Positions 35,090 through 46,094 are shown, counted from the first letter of the stretch. The stretch: 64,000 bases of DNA from Ctenosaura bakeri (GCA_948474755.1 CAOLHI010001831.1:1-64000), one strand, 5' to 3'. Notes: generated from the letters alone by a model not told the origin. Made by a program: numbers and translations.

Positions 35090-35400
35090 TTGGTTCTGGC
35101 TGTTAAGAATGAAGACTATACTTATGAGATATATTAATACAGATCAGAACAGATTTTTACCTGGAAGACTAATGAAAGATAATCTTAGAACTGTCTTGGA
35201 CATTATAGAATAATTTGAAGACCATAATGAAAAGCAAAGAGCACTGATTTTTTTTATTTTTTGGATACAGAAAAAGTGTTTGACAACCTGAACTGGCAAT
35301 TTCTTTTTAAAGTTTTGAACTAATGAATTTTGGCAGAATCATTTTAACTTGGATTAGATCATTATACTCTAACTAATGGGAGAGTTCCAGGCTAGTCACA
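35090..35400 (+). mobile_element. L1 ORF2 fragment (RT region), decayed
   Basis: A broken reading with FLPGRLMKDNLRTVLDIIE (about 35157) and, in other frames, remnants of motif A (EKVFDNLNWQF, about 35270) shows an old L1 RT. Boundaries are unclear. 34465-35090 and 35400-35990 are AT-rich or unidentified. Confidence 0.65.
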
Positions 35401-35998
35401 TCAATGGAAGACACAATCTAGCAAGCGCTGATAGGTGCTATCACCACAAGCGTGTGCCTGATGTGGGGGGGCTCCCCCTATCAAGCTAATGGACTCCCCA
35501 ATTCATAGGGGGTCTGAAGACTCTGAAGTCTCCCAATCCTCTGAGTCAGGATTGGGACTTGTAACATATCTACTCGGGAATGGAGCAGCCAAAAACAAAT
35601 CTTATGAGGCTCAAGAAGAATCCCGGGCTGTGGCAGAAGCGAGAGGGTGAGAAATTCAGCTTCAAAAAACCGGACAATACACTGCTTGCTTCCAGACCTC
35701 CTATTAAATAGTAATGTACTTGCTTTGATTTATCCTTAGAGAATACAAGAAGCCCCTTGCTTACAGCAGTTGAGAGATTTATTGCCTAATTTATCTTAAA
35801 GCCTTCCTGCAAATTACTTGAAGGAAGAGTACTACTTTTCTGATTGGAAGTATGTAAGACTTAACTTTAAATACTCATTTCTCTTTCTTCTTCCCTTTTC
35901 TGTTTTGGTTGTTATTGTTGTTCTGGGAATATGTTGTATGTTTTTTTATAAGTTTTAAACTGGTTTGTGATTTTGGATTCTATTTTCTTTAGAACTTT

Positions 35999-36781
35999 TT
36001 AAAGACTGTAAAGTTGAAGGCTTTCATGGCCAGAATCCATAGGATGTTGTGGGTTTTCCGGGTTCCGAGGCCGTGTTCTATTTAGTATTTTCTGCTGATG
36101 TTTCACCTGCATCTGTGGCTGGATATGGTGGCATGGAAGTGAAACAGAGTATATATACTTGTGAGTATATATACTTGTATACCTCCCAGGTGGGAGGGAG
36201 CAATTTGCATGTGTCACAATTGGCCTATTGTTAAATGGGATATCCCCCAGGGTCGTATTGTTAGTCAGGGGATATGCATAACAGTGCATTAAGTACATTA
36301 GCAACCCATTGTATTGTTCCCCGTGGAGGGACCTCCAGAGTCTGGGTTGGTGTTCATTGGCATGTTTTTGAGTCTTGATTTTAGTGTTCTTCAGTACTGG
36401 TAGCCAAATTTTGTTTACTTTCTGAGTTTCTTCTTTCCTGTTGAAAATGTTCATGTGTTTATGGATTTCAATGGCCTCTCTGTGCAGTCTGACATAGTAG
36501 TTGTCAGAATGGTCCAGAATTTCTGTGCTTTCAAAAAGGATTCTGTGTCCAGGTTGGTTTATAACATGTTCTGCTACTGCTGATTTTTCTGACTGGATCA
36601 GTCTGCAGTGTCTTTCGTATTCTTTGATTTGTGTTTGGACACTGCGTTTTGTAGTCCCTATGTAGACCTGCCCATTGTAGACCTGCCCATAGCAGCAAGG
36701 CATGCAGTAAACTCCAGCAGAAGTTAGAGGATCCCTCTTGTCCTTTGCTGAACGTAGCATTTGTTGAATTTTAAAGACCAT
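35999..36781 (-). CDS. Penelope-like element C-terminal GIY-YIG endonuclease, open but truncated
   Basis: A 260-codon open frame starts at 36779-36781 directly after an in-frame TAA. It holds a GIY-YIG nuclease domain: GVYCMPC (the 'GIY' part), then VYIGTTKRSVQTQIKEYERH, SAVAEHVINQPGH, and LHREAIEIHKH (the catalytic Glu region) with FNRKEE. Penelope-like retroelements use this nuclease for target cleavage. The reverse transcriptase that should precede it is absent, so this is a 5'-truncated copy. A five-residue duplication (GQVYN-GQVYI) is inserted between GIY and YIG. The tail (PENPQHPMDSGHESLQLYS) is the usual 3' end. An open frame here is likely relic, not a host gene. Confidence 0.8.
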   Translation of the reverse strand: MVFKIQQMLRSAKDKRDPLTSAGVYCMPCCYGQVYNGQVYIGTTKRSVQTQIKEYERHCRLIQSEKSAVAEHVINQPGHRILFESTEILDHSDNYYVRLHREAIEIHKHMNIFNRKEETQKVNKIWLPVLKNTKIKTQKHANEHQPRLWRSLHGEQYNGLLMYLMHCYAYPLTNNTTLGDIPFNNRPIVTHANCSLPPGRYTSIYTHKYIYSVSLPCHHIQPQMQVKHQQKILNRTRPRNPENPQHPMDSGHESLQLYSL

Positions 36782-37129
36782 TAGTTAACTTTGGAATGTT
36801 TCACCTGTTTAAATAGTTTGAAATAGTTCAAATCTGACTTCAATATTTGAGCATTTTGTTTTTCTTTTTATTAATAAGTTAGTAAGTTAACCATGGAAGA
36901 CAATGAGAAGTTGGAATTTTTAAAGTCATTTATCCAGTGGGATTTTTACTAGGTGCTGTTCAAATTTTAGTAATCATAGGAAAAAACAAAGAGATCCTTT
37001 TTTGTCCACACAGCCTTACTGTTTAACAAACATAGAGGACATTGAATAATTATCATGGCTTTTACTCTGGATTGTGACATTCAAAGTAAAATGGATTTGA
37101 AAATTGAGGAGATATTTAATTATTTTTTT

Positions 37130-38848
37130 GATTGGATTAATTCAATAAGTATACATATATTTATACAGCAAAATAAATACGATTTAATAGGCATCACTGA
37201 AACCTGGTGGGATGAGTCTCATGATTGGAATGTAGGAATAGGGGGTATAACCTATTCTGCAGAAATAGATCAAACAAGAAAGGAGGAGGAGGAGCCTTAT
37301 ATGTCAAGGATGTTTTCACCTGTGAAGAGATCCAGGACTTAAATCAAGGAAGCCAGGTTGAGAGCATCTGGGAAAGAATTAAGGGAGTGAGAAACAATAG
37401 AGATGTGATTGTGGGGGTTTGCTATGGGCCTCCGGACCAGCCTGAGGACTTGGATGATGCCTTCCTGGAGTAGAGGACCAGACATTCAAAAAAGGAGAGA
37501 TGCAGTAGTATTGGGAGATTTCAACTATTCTGATATATGTTGGCAGTCAAACTCTGGCAAGACTGCAAGGCCCAACAGATTCCTCACTTGCCTTGTAGAC
37601 AATTTCATGATCCCGAAGGTGGAAGAGGTGATAAGGGGATCAACTTTATTAGATCTGATCCTGACCAACAGGGATGACCTTGTTGATGAGGTAGAGGTGG
37701 TGGGATCCTTAGGGGGGAGTGACCATGCTCTTTTGGAGTTTGTCATTCAGTGGGAAGGAGAAGCCAACTGTACTCATCCTAAACTTTGAAAAAGCTGATT
37801 TCTGTAAACTTACAGAGTAACTTGCTGAAATCCCATCTTCAAGAATACTAAAAGAGAAAGGAGTTCACGATGGTTGGGAGTTTCTTAAAAGTGAGATACT
37901 GAAGGCACTGTGTCAATAAGGAGGAAAAATGTCAGGTGTCTAAAGAAACTGGAATGGTTGACTAAAGAACTCTCAGCTGAGCTAAATGTTAAAAGAAACA
38001 TGTACAGGAAATGGAAGAATGGTGAAACCACCAAAGATGAATTCAAGCAAATAGCCAGGATATGTAGGGAGAAGATCAGAAAAGCTAAAGTGCAACATGA
38101 ACTCAGAAAGGGTTTTTTCAGATATATCTGCAACAAAGGGAAAAACAAGGAAATGATAGGGTCACTGTGTGGAGAAGATGGCCAATGACTAACAGGGGAA
38201 GAGAGAAGGCAGAACTACTCAACACCTTCTTTGCTTCAGTTTTCTCCCAAAAGGATAGAAGTACTCAATCTGGGGGATGGAGAACAGGTGAGGAAGCAGT
38301 GGGCATAAATGCAGCACAGAATTGGTAGAGAAGTAGTACAGGAATACCTGGCTAAATTAGATGAATTCAAGTCTCCAAGACCAGATGAATTGCATCCAAG
38401 GATATTGAAACAACTGGCAGAAGTCATTTCAGAACCACTGCACTAATCTTTGAGAACTCTTGGAGAACAGGAGAAGTCCCAGCAGACTGGACGAGGGCAA
38501 ATGTTGTCCCCATCTTCAAGGAAGGAAAAAAAGAGGACCCACATAATTATCGCCTGGTCAGCCTGACATCAACATAAGAAAGATCCTAGATCAGATCATT
38601 GAATAGTCATTTTGTAATTACTTAGAAAGCAATGCCATAATCACTAAAAGTCAACATGGATTTCTTAGAAATAGGTCATGCCAGACTAATCTTATCTCTT
38701 TTTATGATAGAGTTACAAGTTTGATAGATGAAGGAAATGCTGCAGACATAGCATATCTTGATTTCAGTAAGGCCTTTGACAAAGTTCCCCATGACATTCT
38801 TGCAAAGAAGCTAGTAAAATGTGGGCTGGACAGGGCTACTGTACAAAG
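37130..38848 (+). mobile_element. CR1 LINE, internal part with endonuclease and start of RT
   Basis: Endonuclease motifs: IGITETWWDESHDW (about 37180), VGVCYGPPDQPEDLDDAF (about 37411), LGDFNYSDICWQ (about 37513) and LLDLILTNRDDLV...GSDHALLEF (about 37645-37740). Then come the linker KKLEWLTKEL and RYICNKGKNKE (about 37940-38150) and RT motif A YLDFSKAFDKVPHDIL (about 38754). It stops at 38848, where L1 sequence begins, and does not resume after it. Frameshifts at about 37300, 37470 and 37790 make it inactive. Confidence 0.9.
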
Positions 38849-39992
38849 ATACAAAAACCAAATTTGGAAATGTGAAGCACAGACTGGATCTTTGTATCAT
38901 ATGTGGTGCACTTGTGATAAGGCTAAACAATTTGGCTTAAGATACAGAATATGAGGCAAAAGATTTTGAAGAATCAAATACCAAATATTCTCAAACTTTA
39001 TTTATTAGGAATTTGGACAGATGATGTAATTATTGACAAGAAACAACATAAATTGATAGTGTTACTAGCTGTGAGATTAGTGTATGCAAAGTACTGGGAA
39101 AAAAATGGAACCCTATCAATAGAAGAATGGTTTGATAGATTGATGGGAAACTGGATAATCTTACATATAGGCTGCAAGTCTGACCAGAAGATAAATTTCT
39201 TTCTGAATGGAAAGGTTTAATTGAATATATAATAAAAAATGAGGGTGACTTGATGATAATAGGTTTTTAAATTTGCATGTTTTCTAAAGCGCCGACTCTT
39301 GCTTTTACTTAGTACATGAGAAGTGTTATATGAAAACAGAAGATGATGATTTTACTATTGTTGCTATCTTAAATTTGTAAGATTTATAGATCTTAGTTAT
39401 TTTAAGATTTAAGATTTATGAATGATTTATAAAAATGAACCATTACTACATTTATTAATTTTCATTGTTATGTATGCTTTAAATACCATTATGTTAATAG
39501 CCAACTTACGAATGTTTGGAATTCAATGCAAAAATAGAGCTATGGTAGTAATTGAGTATGATTGATAACACATCATTTCTAATTTTTTGTATTAACTAGA
39601 TAAATTTAGTTATTAATTATAGAGATAAGATTATAGGGATTATAAGCAACAAAATTAACTTTAATATTGTATATGTTCTAATAGTTAAGTACAGGTATTT
39701 ACTAATAGCTGCATGCAACAAGGGCAGAAACAAATTGTTAGTTTCTTGTTATAGTTTCTGTATTTTTAGTTATTTGTTATATTTTTCTGTTTGATAGATG
39801 TCTTGTTTTTTTATTAGATGTTTATAATTGTGTTAGTTGTGTTAGGTATTTTATGTGTAGTTGTATTAGGCATTTTTTGTTTTCTTATTTGTATTATGTT
39901 ATTATTATAATTTTGAAGTTGTAGTTATTGATTTGTAATTTTTTTATATGTTTTTTATATTTTTATTTTAATAAAAAAATGGAAAAAACATT
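38849..39992 (+). mobile_element. L1 3' end, 5'-truncated, joined to CR1
   Basis: Reading WKCEAQTGSLYHMWCTCDKA (about 38868) is the L1 ORF2 C-terminal knuckle, and the next block (38951-39220) aligns in style with the end of the L1 at 11088-12497 (AVRLVYAKYW, IEEWFDRLMG). An AT-rich 3' UTR follows, ending near AATAAAAAAATGGAAAAAA. I see no TSD. CR1 sequence is only on the left, so a deletion or recombination accompanied the junction. Confidence 0.8.
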
Positions 39993-40242
39993 TTCTTTCT
40001 TTCCAAAAGTACAATCATATTTAAATATTCCTGAAAGACCTTTTGTTAACTCAGTCATGCTCAGTCTATGCCTTTAATTCTTATAAGTAAAAATCAGCTC
40101 AAGTCACAGCTGGAAGGAATAATCTTTTGATGAGTTTATCCACCAAAAATTTGTGATTTTCTTTTTTCCTGAAAGAAATTTATTTCAAAAGTACAAACAA
40201 GTTGTCATGCATTTTTGATAATAACTTCTGATCAGACTCTTA

Positions 40243-40405
40243 GGGCATTTCCACACTACACTGTTATAGTGCTATTATTCCACTTTCAACAACCTGTGTT
40301 TATTCTGTAGTATTTAGAATTCACAGCCAGAGAGCTCTTTGGGCTCAATAAGCGACAAATTCCAGAATCACACAGGATGTCGAACTGTGTAGTGCAGAAA
40401 TGGCC
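40243..40405. mobile_element. Palindromic MITE, family M1
   Basis: GGGCATTTCCACACTACACT...TGTAGTGCAGAAATGGCC, flanked by TTA (40240-40242) and TCA (40406-40408). Centre sequence AGCCAGAGAGCTCTTTGG is shared with the copy at 13051. Confidence 0.8.
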
Positions 40406-41217
40406 TCAAATTTGATCTTTCCACATTTTGGTTGAAGGCTGAGTTATGATATCACTTGAAACCTTCATCCTTTTTCATTTGGCTGTACTGGCTCTTTCCA
40501 AAGCTTACTGCACACTTGTCTTGCAAAGTTTTTTTTTTTAAAGGAGGTGATGGTAATGGAGTCAATATTTTTTAAAAAGCAAGTGATGATAATGCTGGGG
40601 GTGTAACAGGGATATTCCCAGATACTTTACAAAAGGATGAGCAGCTCTTTTCAGTGGTGGGTTCTTGCAATGCAACGTTAGCTCCAAGATACTGTGCTCT
40701 CTGTTTTTAAAGCCATAAGAAAAATGTCTGGTCGAGCTGGCTTGATTGAAAGAAGAAATCACTTGCCCAAAGGCACCATCTTTTGCATTATGATAACCCA
40801 TTCTCAAGCTGTTTAGACAATGCCATCAGATTTTAGAGCTGAGCCTTGGTGTCTACTATCTGAATCCCATATGCTCTTCAAACATCCCATACCGCTGCAT
40901 GGCACATAGTTTTCTCCTTACCGTTATGTATGCATTAACAAGGCTGTATTTTTTAAAGAGAGAGAAATGCTAAATCTACTTGGAATTTTTGACCCACAGC
41001 AACATTGAGTATATGTGTTTGTTTTTGTGTGTGCCTGTGTGTGTGTATACACATACATACACACACGTACAAATATTTCCCTTTGCACAGGAATGGAGAA
41101 GGAGTGAGCCCTCCAAAAGTTGTTGCACTGCAGTTCCAATTATCCCTGGCCCTACTGGCAGCGGCTTATGGGAACCAGAGTCTAAGTCATCTGGAGGGCC
41201 ATACATCCCCCAGCTCT

Positions 41218-42101
41218 GGCCCTTTTCGCATTTAGGCTTCTTGCGCGAGCGGGAGCGGGCGGCTCGCGCAAGAAGCCTTCTCCGGGAGGCTGTCGCTTCC
41301 CCCCTCCTTCGTTCCGCACGCCAAGGAACCAGCGGGGAAGCGGCAGCCTCCCGGAGGCGGCGGCAGCGGCGGCGGCTCGCGCGTCCATCCCCCCCCGCGC
41401 GCGCAAGAAAGGAGCCTGTCCCTTCCGCACCCCCCACTCGCGCGAGACGCAGGAGCCGCTCGCGCCGCCCCCCCGCACGCGCGCGAAGCGACAGACAGTC
41501 GCGCCCGCCTCCCCCGCGCGCGCCAGGAGCGACAGACAGTCGCGCGGGGAGGCGGCGGCGCGGGCTCCTTCTCGCGCGCGCGCACGGGGGGCGACGCGAC
41601 TCCCGATTCTCGCGCCCCCCCGCGCGCGCGAGAAGCGGGAGTCGCGTCGCCCCCCGCGCGCGCACGAGAAAGGAGCCCGTTGCGCCGCCCCCCCGTGCGC
41701 GCGAGAGAAGCGAAGGCAGTCGCGCCCGCCCCCCCGCGCGCGCGCACGCAAAGCGGGAGGCTGTCGCGAGCAGCCCCCCGCCCGTGCGAAGCAGGATGCT
41801 CTCGCATCCGCCACGCTAGCTCCCCGCCCCGCCCCTTCCTTCCGCACGGGCGGAGGGAAGGAGGCGCAACCCGGCCGCCTCCCCGACGCACCGCACTACA
41901 GGTGAGTGCGTGTGGGCGCCGGGAGCGTAGCGCGAGCACGGGGTGATTTTCGCTTGAAAGCGAAAATCAAAAACCCCGCGCTCGCGCCGCTGCAGCCCCG
42001 TGAGAGCGCCGGAAGTGGGAGTGTGTTGTGCGGAGCGACGCTCCCACTCCCGCACGGCTCACGGGGCTATTTCGCCCGGGAAAGCCCGTGCGAAAAGGGC
42101 C
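41218..42101. mobile_element. CpG-dense non-autonomous DNA element (884 bp), TSD TCT
   Basis: Terminal inverted repeats GGCCCTTTTCGCA / TGCGAAAAGGGCC (13 bp, perfect) and TCT on both sides (41215-41217, 42102-42104). The paralogous empty site at 31997-32008 reads CCAGCTCTGTCTT with a single TCT. The interior is packed with CGCGCG and GCGAGAAG words. Hairpins include a perfect 16-bp stem (41235-41250 with 41262-41277) and an 11-bp stem around 41944-41967. Long ORFs on both strands (up to 279 codons) are Arg/Ala/Pro-rich shadows of this composition. Confidence 0.88.
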
Positions 42102-42286
42102 TCTGTCTTAATACATACTTACAAGGGGATGAAGGGTGAGGGGAGAATTTCCAAGCCCAGTCTGTGGCCTGAAGCTCAGCTTAGAATCTCAGTGCGTTAC
42201 TCATTTTAGAAAGAGATGGTTCTTCTGATTTAGGCTGAAGCGAGGGTGGGCTCTTAGATGCATGACCCATGGGGACGCTTTCTCAC

Positions 42287-42684
42287 CTGATTCCTCAGGC
42301 CTTCAATGATGTCAAAGGAGTGGCTCCAGTCCTGGGTGATGAGTCCTTTCTTTTCCATGTACGCTTGGATCTGGATCTTGAGCTTCCAATTGTCAGCATC
42401 TAGGCTGCGGACCTTCTCCAGGTAGCTGGCCAGGCAGTCGTTGAGGTCTTGCATGGTCTCCTTTTCGTTCTGAACCACCTTGGAGCCTGAGAGGGAGAAG
42501 CTGCTGCTGTAGCCACCATAGCCGTCCCCAAGGCTGTAGTAAAGTGGCTGGAGTGCATGTTGGTGGATTGGTAGACCAAGATGTGAGTGCCTGATCCCCT
42601 CAGACAAAGGTAGATGCTGAACGCACTGCCCATGAGGTCAAAACCCCCAGAGCTGGAGTAGACAGTGGCCCTGGAGTAACTCAT
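42287..42684 (-). pseudogene. KRT18: KRT18-like keratin exon 1, copy 2 (one frameshift, no stop)
   Basis: The ATG is at 42682-42684, followed by a diverged head (MSYSRATVYSSSGGFDLMGS) and the STNM segment. A one-base frameshift in the glycine-rich part near 42530 leads to [17 protein letters not shown] and then an intact coil 1A ([37 protein letters not shown]) to FDIIEGLRNQ. The donor is CAG/GTGAGA at 42287/42286. It lacks both nonsense codons of copy 1. The conserved Arg of the coil 1A motif LNDRLASYL is Cys here. No exon 2 is found downstream, so this is a truncated pseudogene. Confidence 0.88.
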
Positions 42685-42732
42685 GGTGATGGGGCCCTGG
42701 GAAGAGAAGAGGACCAGCGAAGAGATGACTAA

Positions 42733-43429
42733 GGCCATTTCCACACAAGGTTGATACATCATAGCAGCATCGAACTCTTACCCTCCAGTCTGCATTTTGT
42801 ACCGTTTTAGCATCGTAGGTTTCCTCGTGGTTCTGCATGTTTTCAACTCCTAAAATGGTTCACTGTAATGTGAAACCACTGTATGTGAAAACCAGAAAAA
42901 CTCTGATGTAAATCTCCCAAACCAGTTCTGCTTCGGTTTTCGTCTATACGCAGAAGCGGCCAGCTATGGTCATTCCCAGGCTGTCCCTTCCATCATTTCC
43001 ATCCCTATCTCTCTCTGCTCATCAAAGGACAGACTGTCGTCATTGTTGTCTTCCTGTGTTAAACTGACAGTGGGAAGAGAGTGGATCTGTCAATGGACTG
43101 TTAAAATGTGTTTTTTTCCACTTATCAGCGAACATTTCCTATGCACAATTGTAGCAACACAGAAATGTGTTAAAAATGTGTGTGTGTGTTTTAAAAAACA
43201 GACCAATCAGCGATGGCAGGGCGGGTTGAGAGAAGGGAATGGGAGTGGCCAGGGACTTGCTGTTGTGGATGCAGCAGCCTCTGTTCTCTGCAGTAGTATG
43301 ATGTAAATGGCAGCGGGGGGGGGGACAGCACAGTTTCTGAATTTCTGAATTCAGTTTCTGAATCGGAGTATAAAAATACCGCTTTTGACATGCAGTGAAT
43401 CCCTCTTCCCCCTTCATGTGGAAATGGCC
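42733..43429. mobile_element. Long M1-type DNA element (697 bp), TSD TAA
   Basis: Ends GGCCATTTCCACAC / GTGGAAATGGCC, with TAA on both sides (42730-42732 and 43430-43432). Copy 1 of the keratin block has the uninterrupted ACTAACTCTGG at 32663-32673. The interior is unlike the small M1 palindromes and has no transposase, but the ends and TSD size agree. It contains a G-run of 12-13 near 43314. Confidence 0.87.
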
Positions 43430-43799
43430 TAACTCTGCAAGAGGCTGGCAGGAATAACACTCTGAACCTGGCTTTCTGGCTGGAATTTAGAGGGAGGAGG
43501 AGAAGACTGACCTAGTCGTTCCATTTCATAAGTTCATAGTGTTAGTTTTGAATAAAAATGTTTGCTGAAATATGTTGAACTGCTCTTCTTTTTTGTAATA
43601 CAGGAACCCAGCTCAGGGTTAATTTAAATCAACAGCTCTAAGTCTCTAGATTTGTAGGAAAAAGTTCTCATAATAGTATGCCTGCCTAAATCTTAAAGGC
43701 TACCATGGTGTGAGTTTTCATCTAACATTAGAGGGCAGCAATGCACTGTTTTTCTTCTTCCTGAGACCACTTTTGGAAGAGTTTTTTATTTGTACTTCT

Positions 43800-43820
43800 C
43801 TCTCTCTCTCTCTCTCTCTT
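43800..43820. repeat. CT microsatellite
   Basis: About ten CT dinucleotides in a row. Confidence 0.9.
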
Positions 43821-43988
43821 TCATACAAGCACACATATGCACATCCAAATTCAGTCACCTTTATAGATGTCAAATACATTTTTTTATCAAATGAATACAT
43901 TTTCTCAGTCAGATATGTGTTAGTGTTCATTGTCAAGCGATGTCTGAGACATGGAAGGACTCACAACTGGTGTCAGCAGTAGTCATCC

Positions 43989-44351
43989 CATGCCTTGCAA
44001 CATTCACAGATTGAAACCAGAACACGTGTGGCCAAGCAACATCAGATGGCGAAAGTTATAAATGAGGAGGAACACACAAGCTAGGAAAAGGTGCAGTAGT
44101 TAGCTTTTCCCAGAGCCTACCAGGAAAGGCAAGATTCTGCCCGCTTCTTTCCTCTTCCTCTACTGCGTCTATTAAGTGCAAACTATTTTTGCTCTTTGAA
44201 TTCAGTTTTCAGCAATTGCAGTAAGCTGAAGAACAAGAGAGAATGTAAGGGGGAGAGACAAACTGGAACATTTTAAATGCAGCTGAAAAAGTGGGATGAC
44301 AGAGGATTAATCAGGGCTATCCCTGCCAAATTGGTACAGTTGGAGAGTATG
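43989..44351. mobile_element. TIR element, family M3
   Basis: Begins CATGCCTTGCAAC and ends GTTGGAGAGTATG. It aligns over its length with 26407-26772 and 48046-48416 (shared TTTGAATTCAGTTT, GGAACATTTTAAA and GATTAATC-like words). Flanks do not match, so no TSD is visible. Confidence 0.7.
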
Positions 44352-44759
44352 TTTGGGTGGCTAACTGGCCCAAGTACCCAAACAGGCTGGCATTCCGAGC
44401 AGACCTGGCAGGATGAACAGAGCTATCTTATTACCTATTACCTTCCTCAAAGGCCCCTGACATAGTATCACTGCAGGGCATTGTGGGAGATTAAAATGGC
44501 TACTACACTCAGCCTACTGGGTGTTTGCAGCACTGCTCACGGTGGGGTTACCTCCTGATGAGAAATGAGTGTGAGTGGGTTTACTGACAGATCACTCTAT
44601 AGTTCAGGGTTGTTGTTTTTAAAGTGTGCAGTTGTAACAAAGGCTGGCATTCTATTGGTTTGTCCCTGCTAGAGTAGATCCATTCAATCAATTGTTGAAT
44701 GGTGAGTCAACACATAGATAAATCTAATGGATTCACATACAACTCCAGCTGAGACCACT

Positions 44760-45740
44760 CAGATGTATCATCAATGAACTACAACGTATTCTGGACAGTA
44801 ATGCTGCTTTCTCAAGGACTCTTGGTGGCAGGCCTTTACTTGCTTACAAACAACTTCTCAGACTCAAACAGTTACTTCCATAGAAAAGGACACACAACAC
44901 AGATGGTGAAGTGGATATAAAACTTTGCCATAAACCCAGATGCCAAGTGTGCCCACACATCCACTCAGGAAATGTCATCACAGGACCTAATCACATTGCC
45001 CACAATGTTAGAGGTACTTTTACTTGCTCCTCCTCAAATGGGATATATGCTGTTCTCTGTCTACATGCCCTTCAACATTCTACATTGGGCAAACAGCGCA
45101 GTCTCCATGCCAGAGGATAAGTAGACTTAGAATGGGCATACACAAAAACCAGTTGCAGAACACTTCACTCTTCCTGGACATTCCATCTTGGACCTCCAAA
45201 CAGCAACAAAAACAAAATTAGAAAGAGAGACTGGAAAGAGAAACAGCAGAATTTTAATATATCCACAAACACCAATCCATTGACAGTAAGTTGAACAGAG
45301 ACAATGATTTCTGGGCACACTGCACATATTGTAACACCAGTTAACAGTCCAACCTCACGAGGGCTCTCTTGCCCAGTTTATCACATTTTCTTCTGGTTCC
45401 CAGCCAGCATCACACTACATTCCAATAGCTCTTTCCACCATTCATATGCTTATCCACTCAACTTGACTTTAGGCAACATCTTTGGTTCTGTTTCAGAATC
45501 TCCTGCAGATAGTGGAATTCATAAATGCCCATTTATATGGATGTTATGCTTCACATGAGCTGGAAATTGGAAACATGGAGGTTGTGGGTAAGGAGGGATC
45601 ACTGTACAGACTGTTCATAAAGGTCTGTTCCTAGGCACTTCACTCCATGCATTTGATGAAGTCGATTTAAGTCTATGAAAGCTTATGCTACCAACTTTTC
45701 TCTCAGCTAGTCTCAAAGGTACTACAAGATCCCTTTTGCA
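44760..45740 (+). pseudogene. Second Penelope-like element: GIY-YIG remnant and 3' tail
   Basis: Frame at 44911-45120 reads CHKPRCQVCPHIHSGNVI and VRGTFTCSSSNGIYAVLC, the Cys-rich segment before GIY in this PLE group. A one-base shift near 45070 then gives CPSTFYIGQTAQS, the YIG part (45076-45115), followed by KNQLQNTSLFLDI. So the domain is split exactly between GIY and YIG. The tail 45640-45735 (TTTGATGAAGTCG...ATGAAAGCTTATGCTA...CTCAAAGGTACTACAAGAT) is a common reptile PLE-type 3' end. This family differs from the one at 35999. Confidence 0.7.
45650..45690 (+). ncRNA. Hammerhead-ribozyme-like core in PLE tail (decayed)
   Basis: TTGATGA (consensus CTGATGA) - stem/loop - GAAA - GC-TTAT-GC - TA has the order of a type I-like minimal hammerhead. 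Known biology: Penelope-like elements carry such ribozymes. One core base is changed, so cleavage is doubtful. Confidence 0.45.
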
Positions 45741-46094
45741 TACTAATTGATTCAATGAACCTATCTAGTCAGGACTAAGAAAAGGCCATAACGTGTAATT
45801 GAAAAAAAATAGTCCAGCTCTGAAAAGGCAGCAGGAATAGCTGTTGTACTGATATAAGTGCCATTCAGTTTGGATTCACATTGGCCCATTGGATTTTCTT
45901 GTCAGTTAGTGAACTAGAACAGATTAATAAATGAATTGTTGATGTATATCAGCAATATAGTAGATAAGAACTGCCAAAACTGCCACTGATGTAGGGTAGA
46001 AGCAGGTAGGAATGCAGGCTGAGTGTTATTTCCAGTTGCATAGGGATGGGGGGGCAGGGGGAAAATTCACCACAGGCAGCAATGTTTTGGGGGT

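Larger units (their letters stand above)
40535..43505 (-). repeat. KRT18-like duplicated block, copy 2
   Basis: The second copy of the 29262-32740 block. It holds exon 1 and the promoter region but not intron 1 or exon 2: to its left (below 40535) there are only LINE and MITE sequences. Specific insertions are the CpG-dense element 41218-42101 and the long M1 element 42733-43429. Confidence 0.85.

Noticed and set aside
35999..36781. A domesticated host GIY-YIG nuclease gene
   Set aside because: The typical PLE 3' tail follows in frame and there is no promoter or exon structure. One open copy does not show selection.
40980..41946. Several long Arg/Ala/Pro-rich ORFs (up to 279 codons) on both strands
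   Set aside because: All lie in the CpG-dense DNA element 41218-42101. Open frames result from extreme GC content and lack of stop codons.
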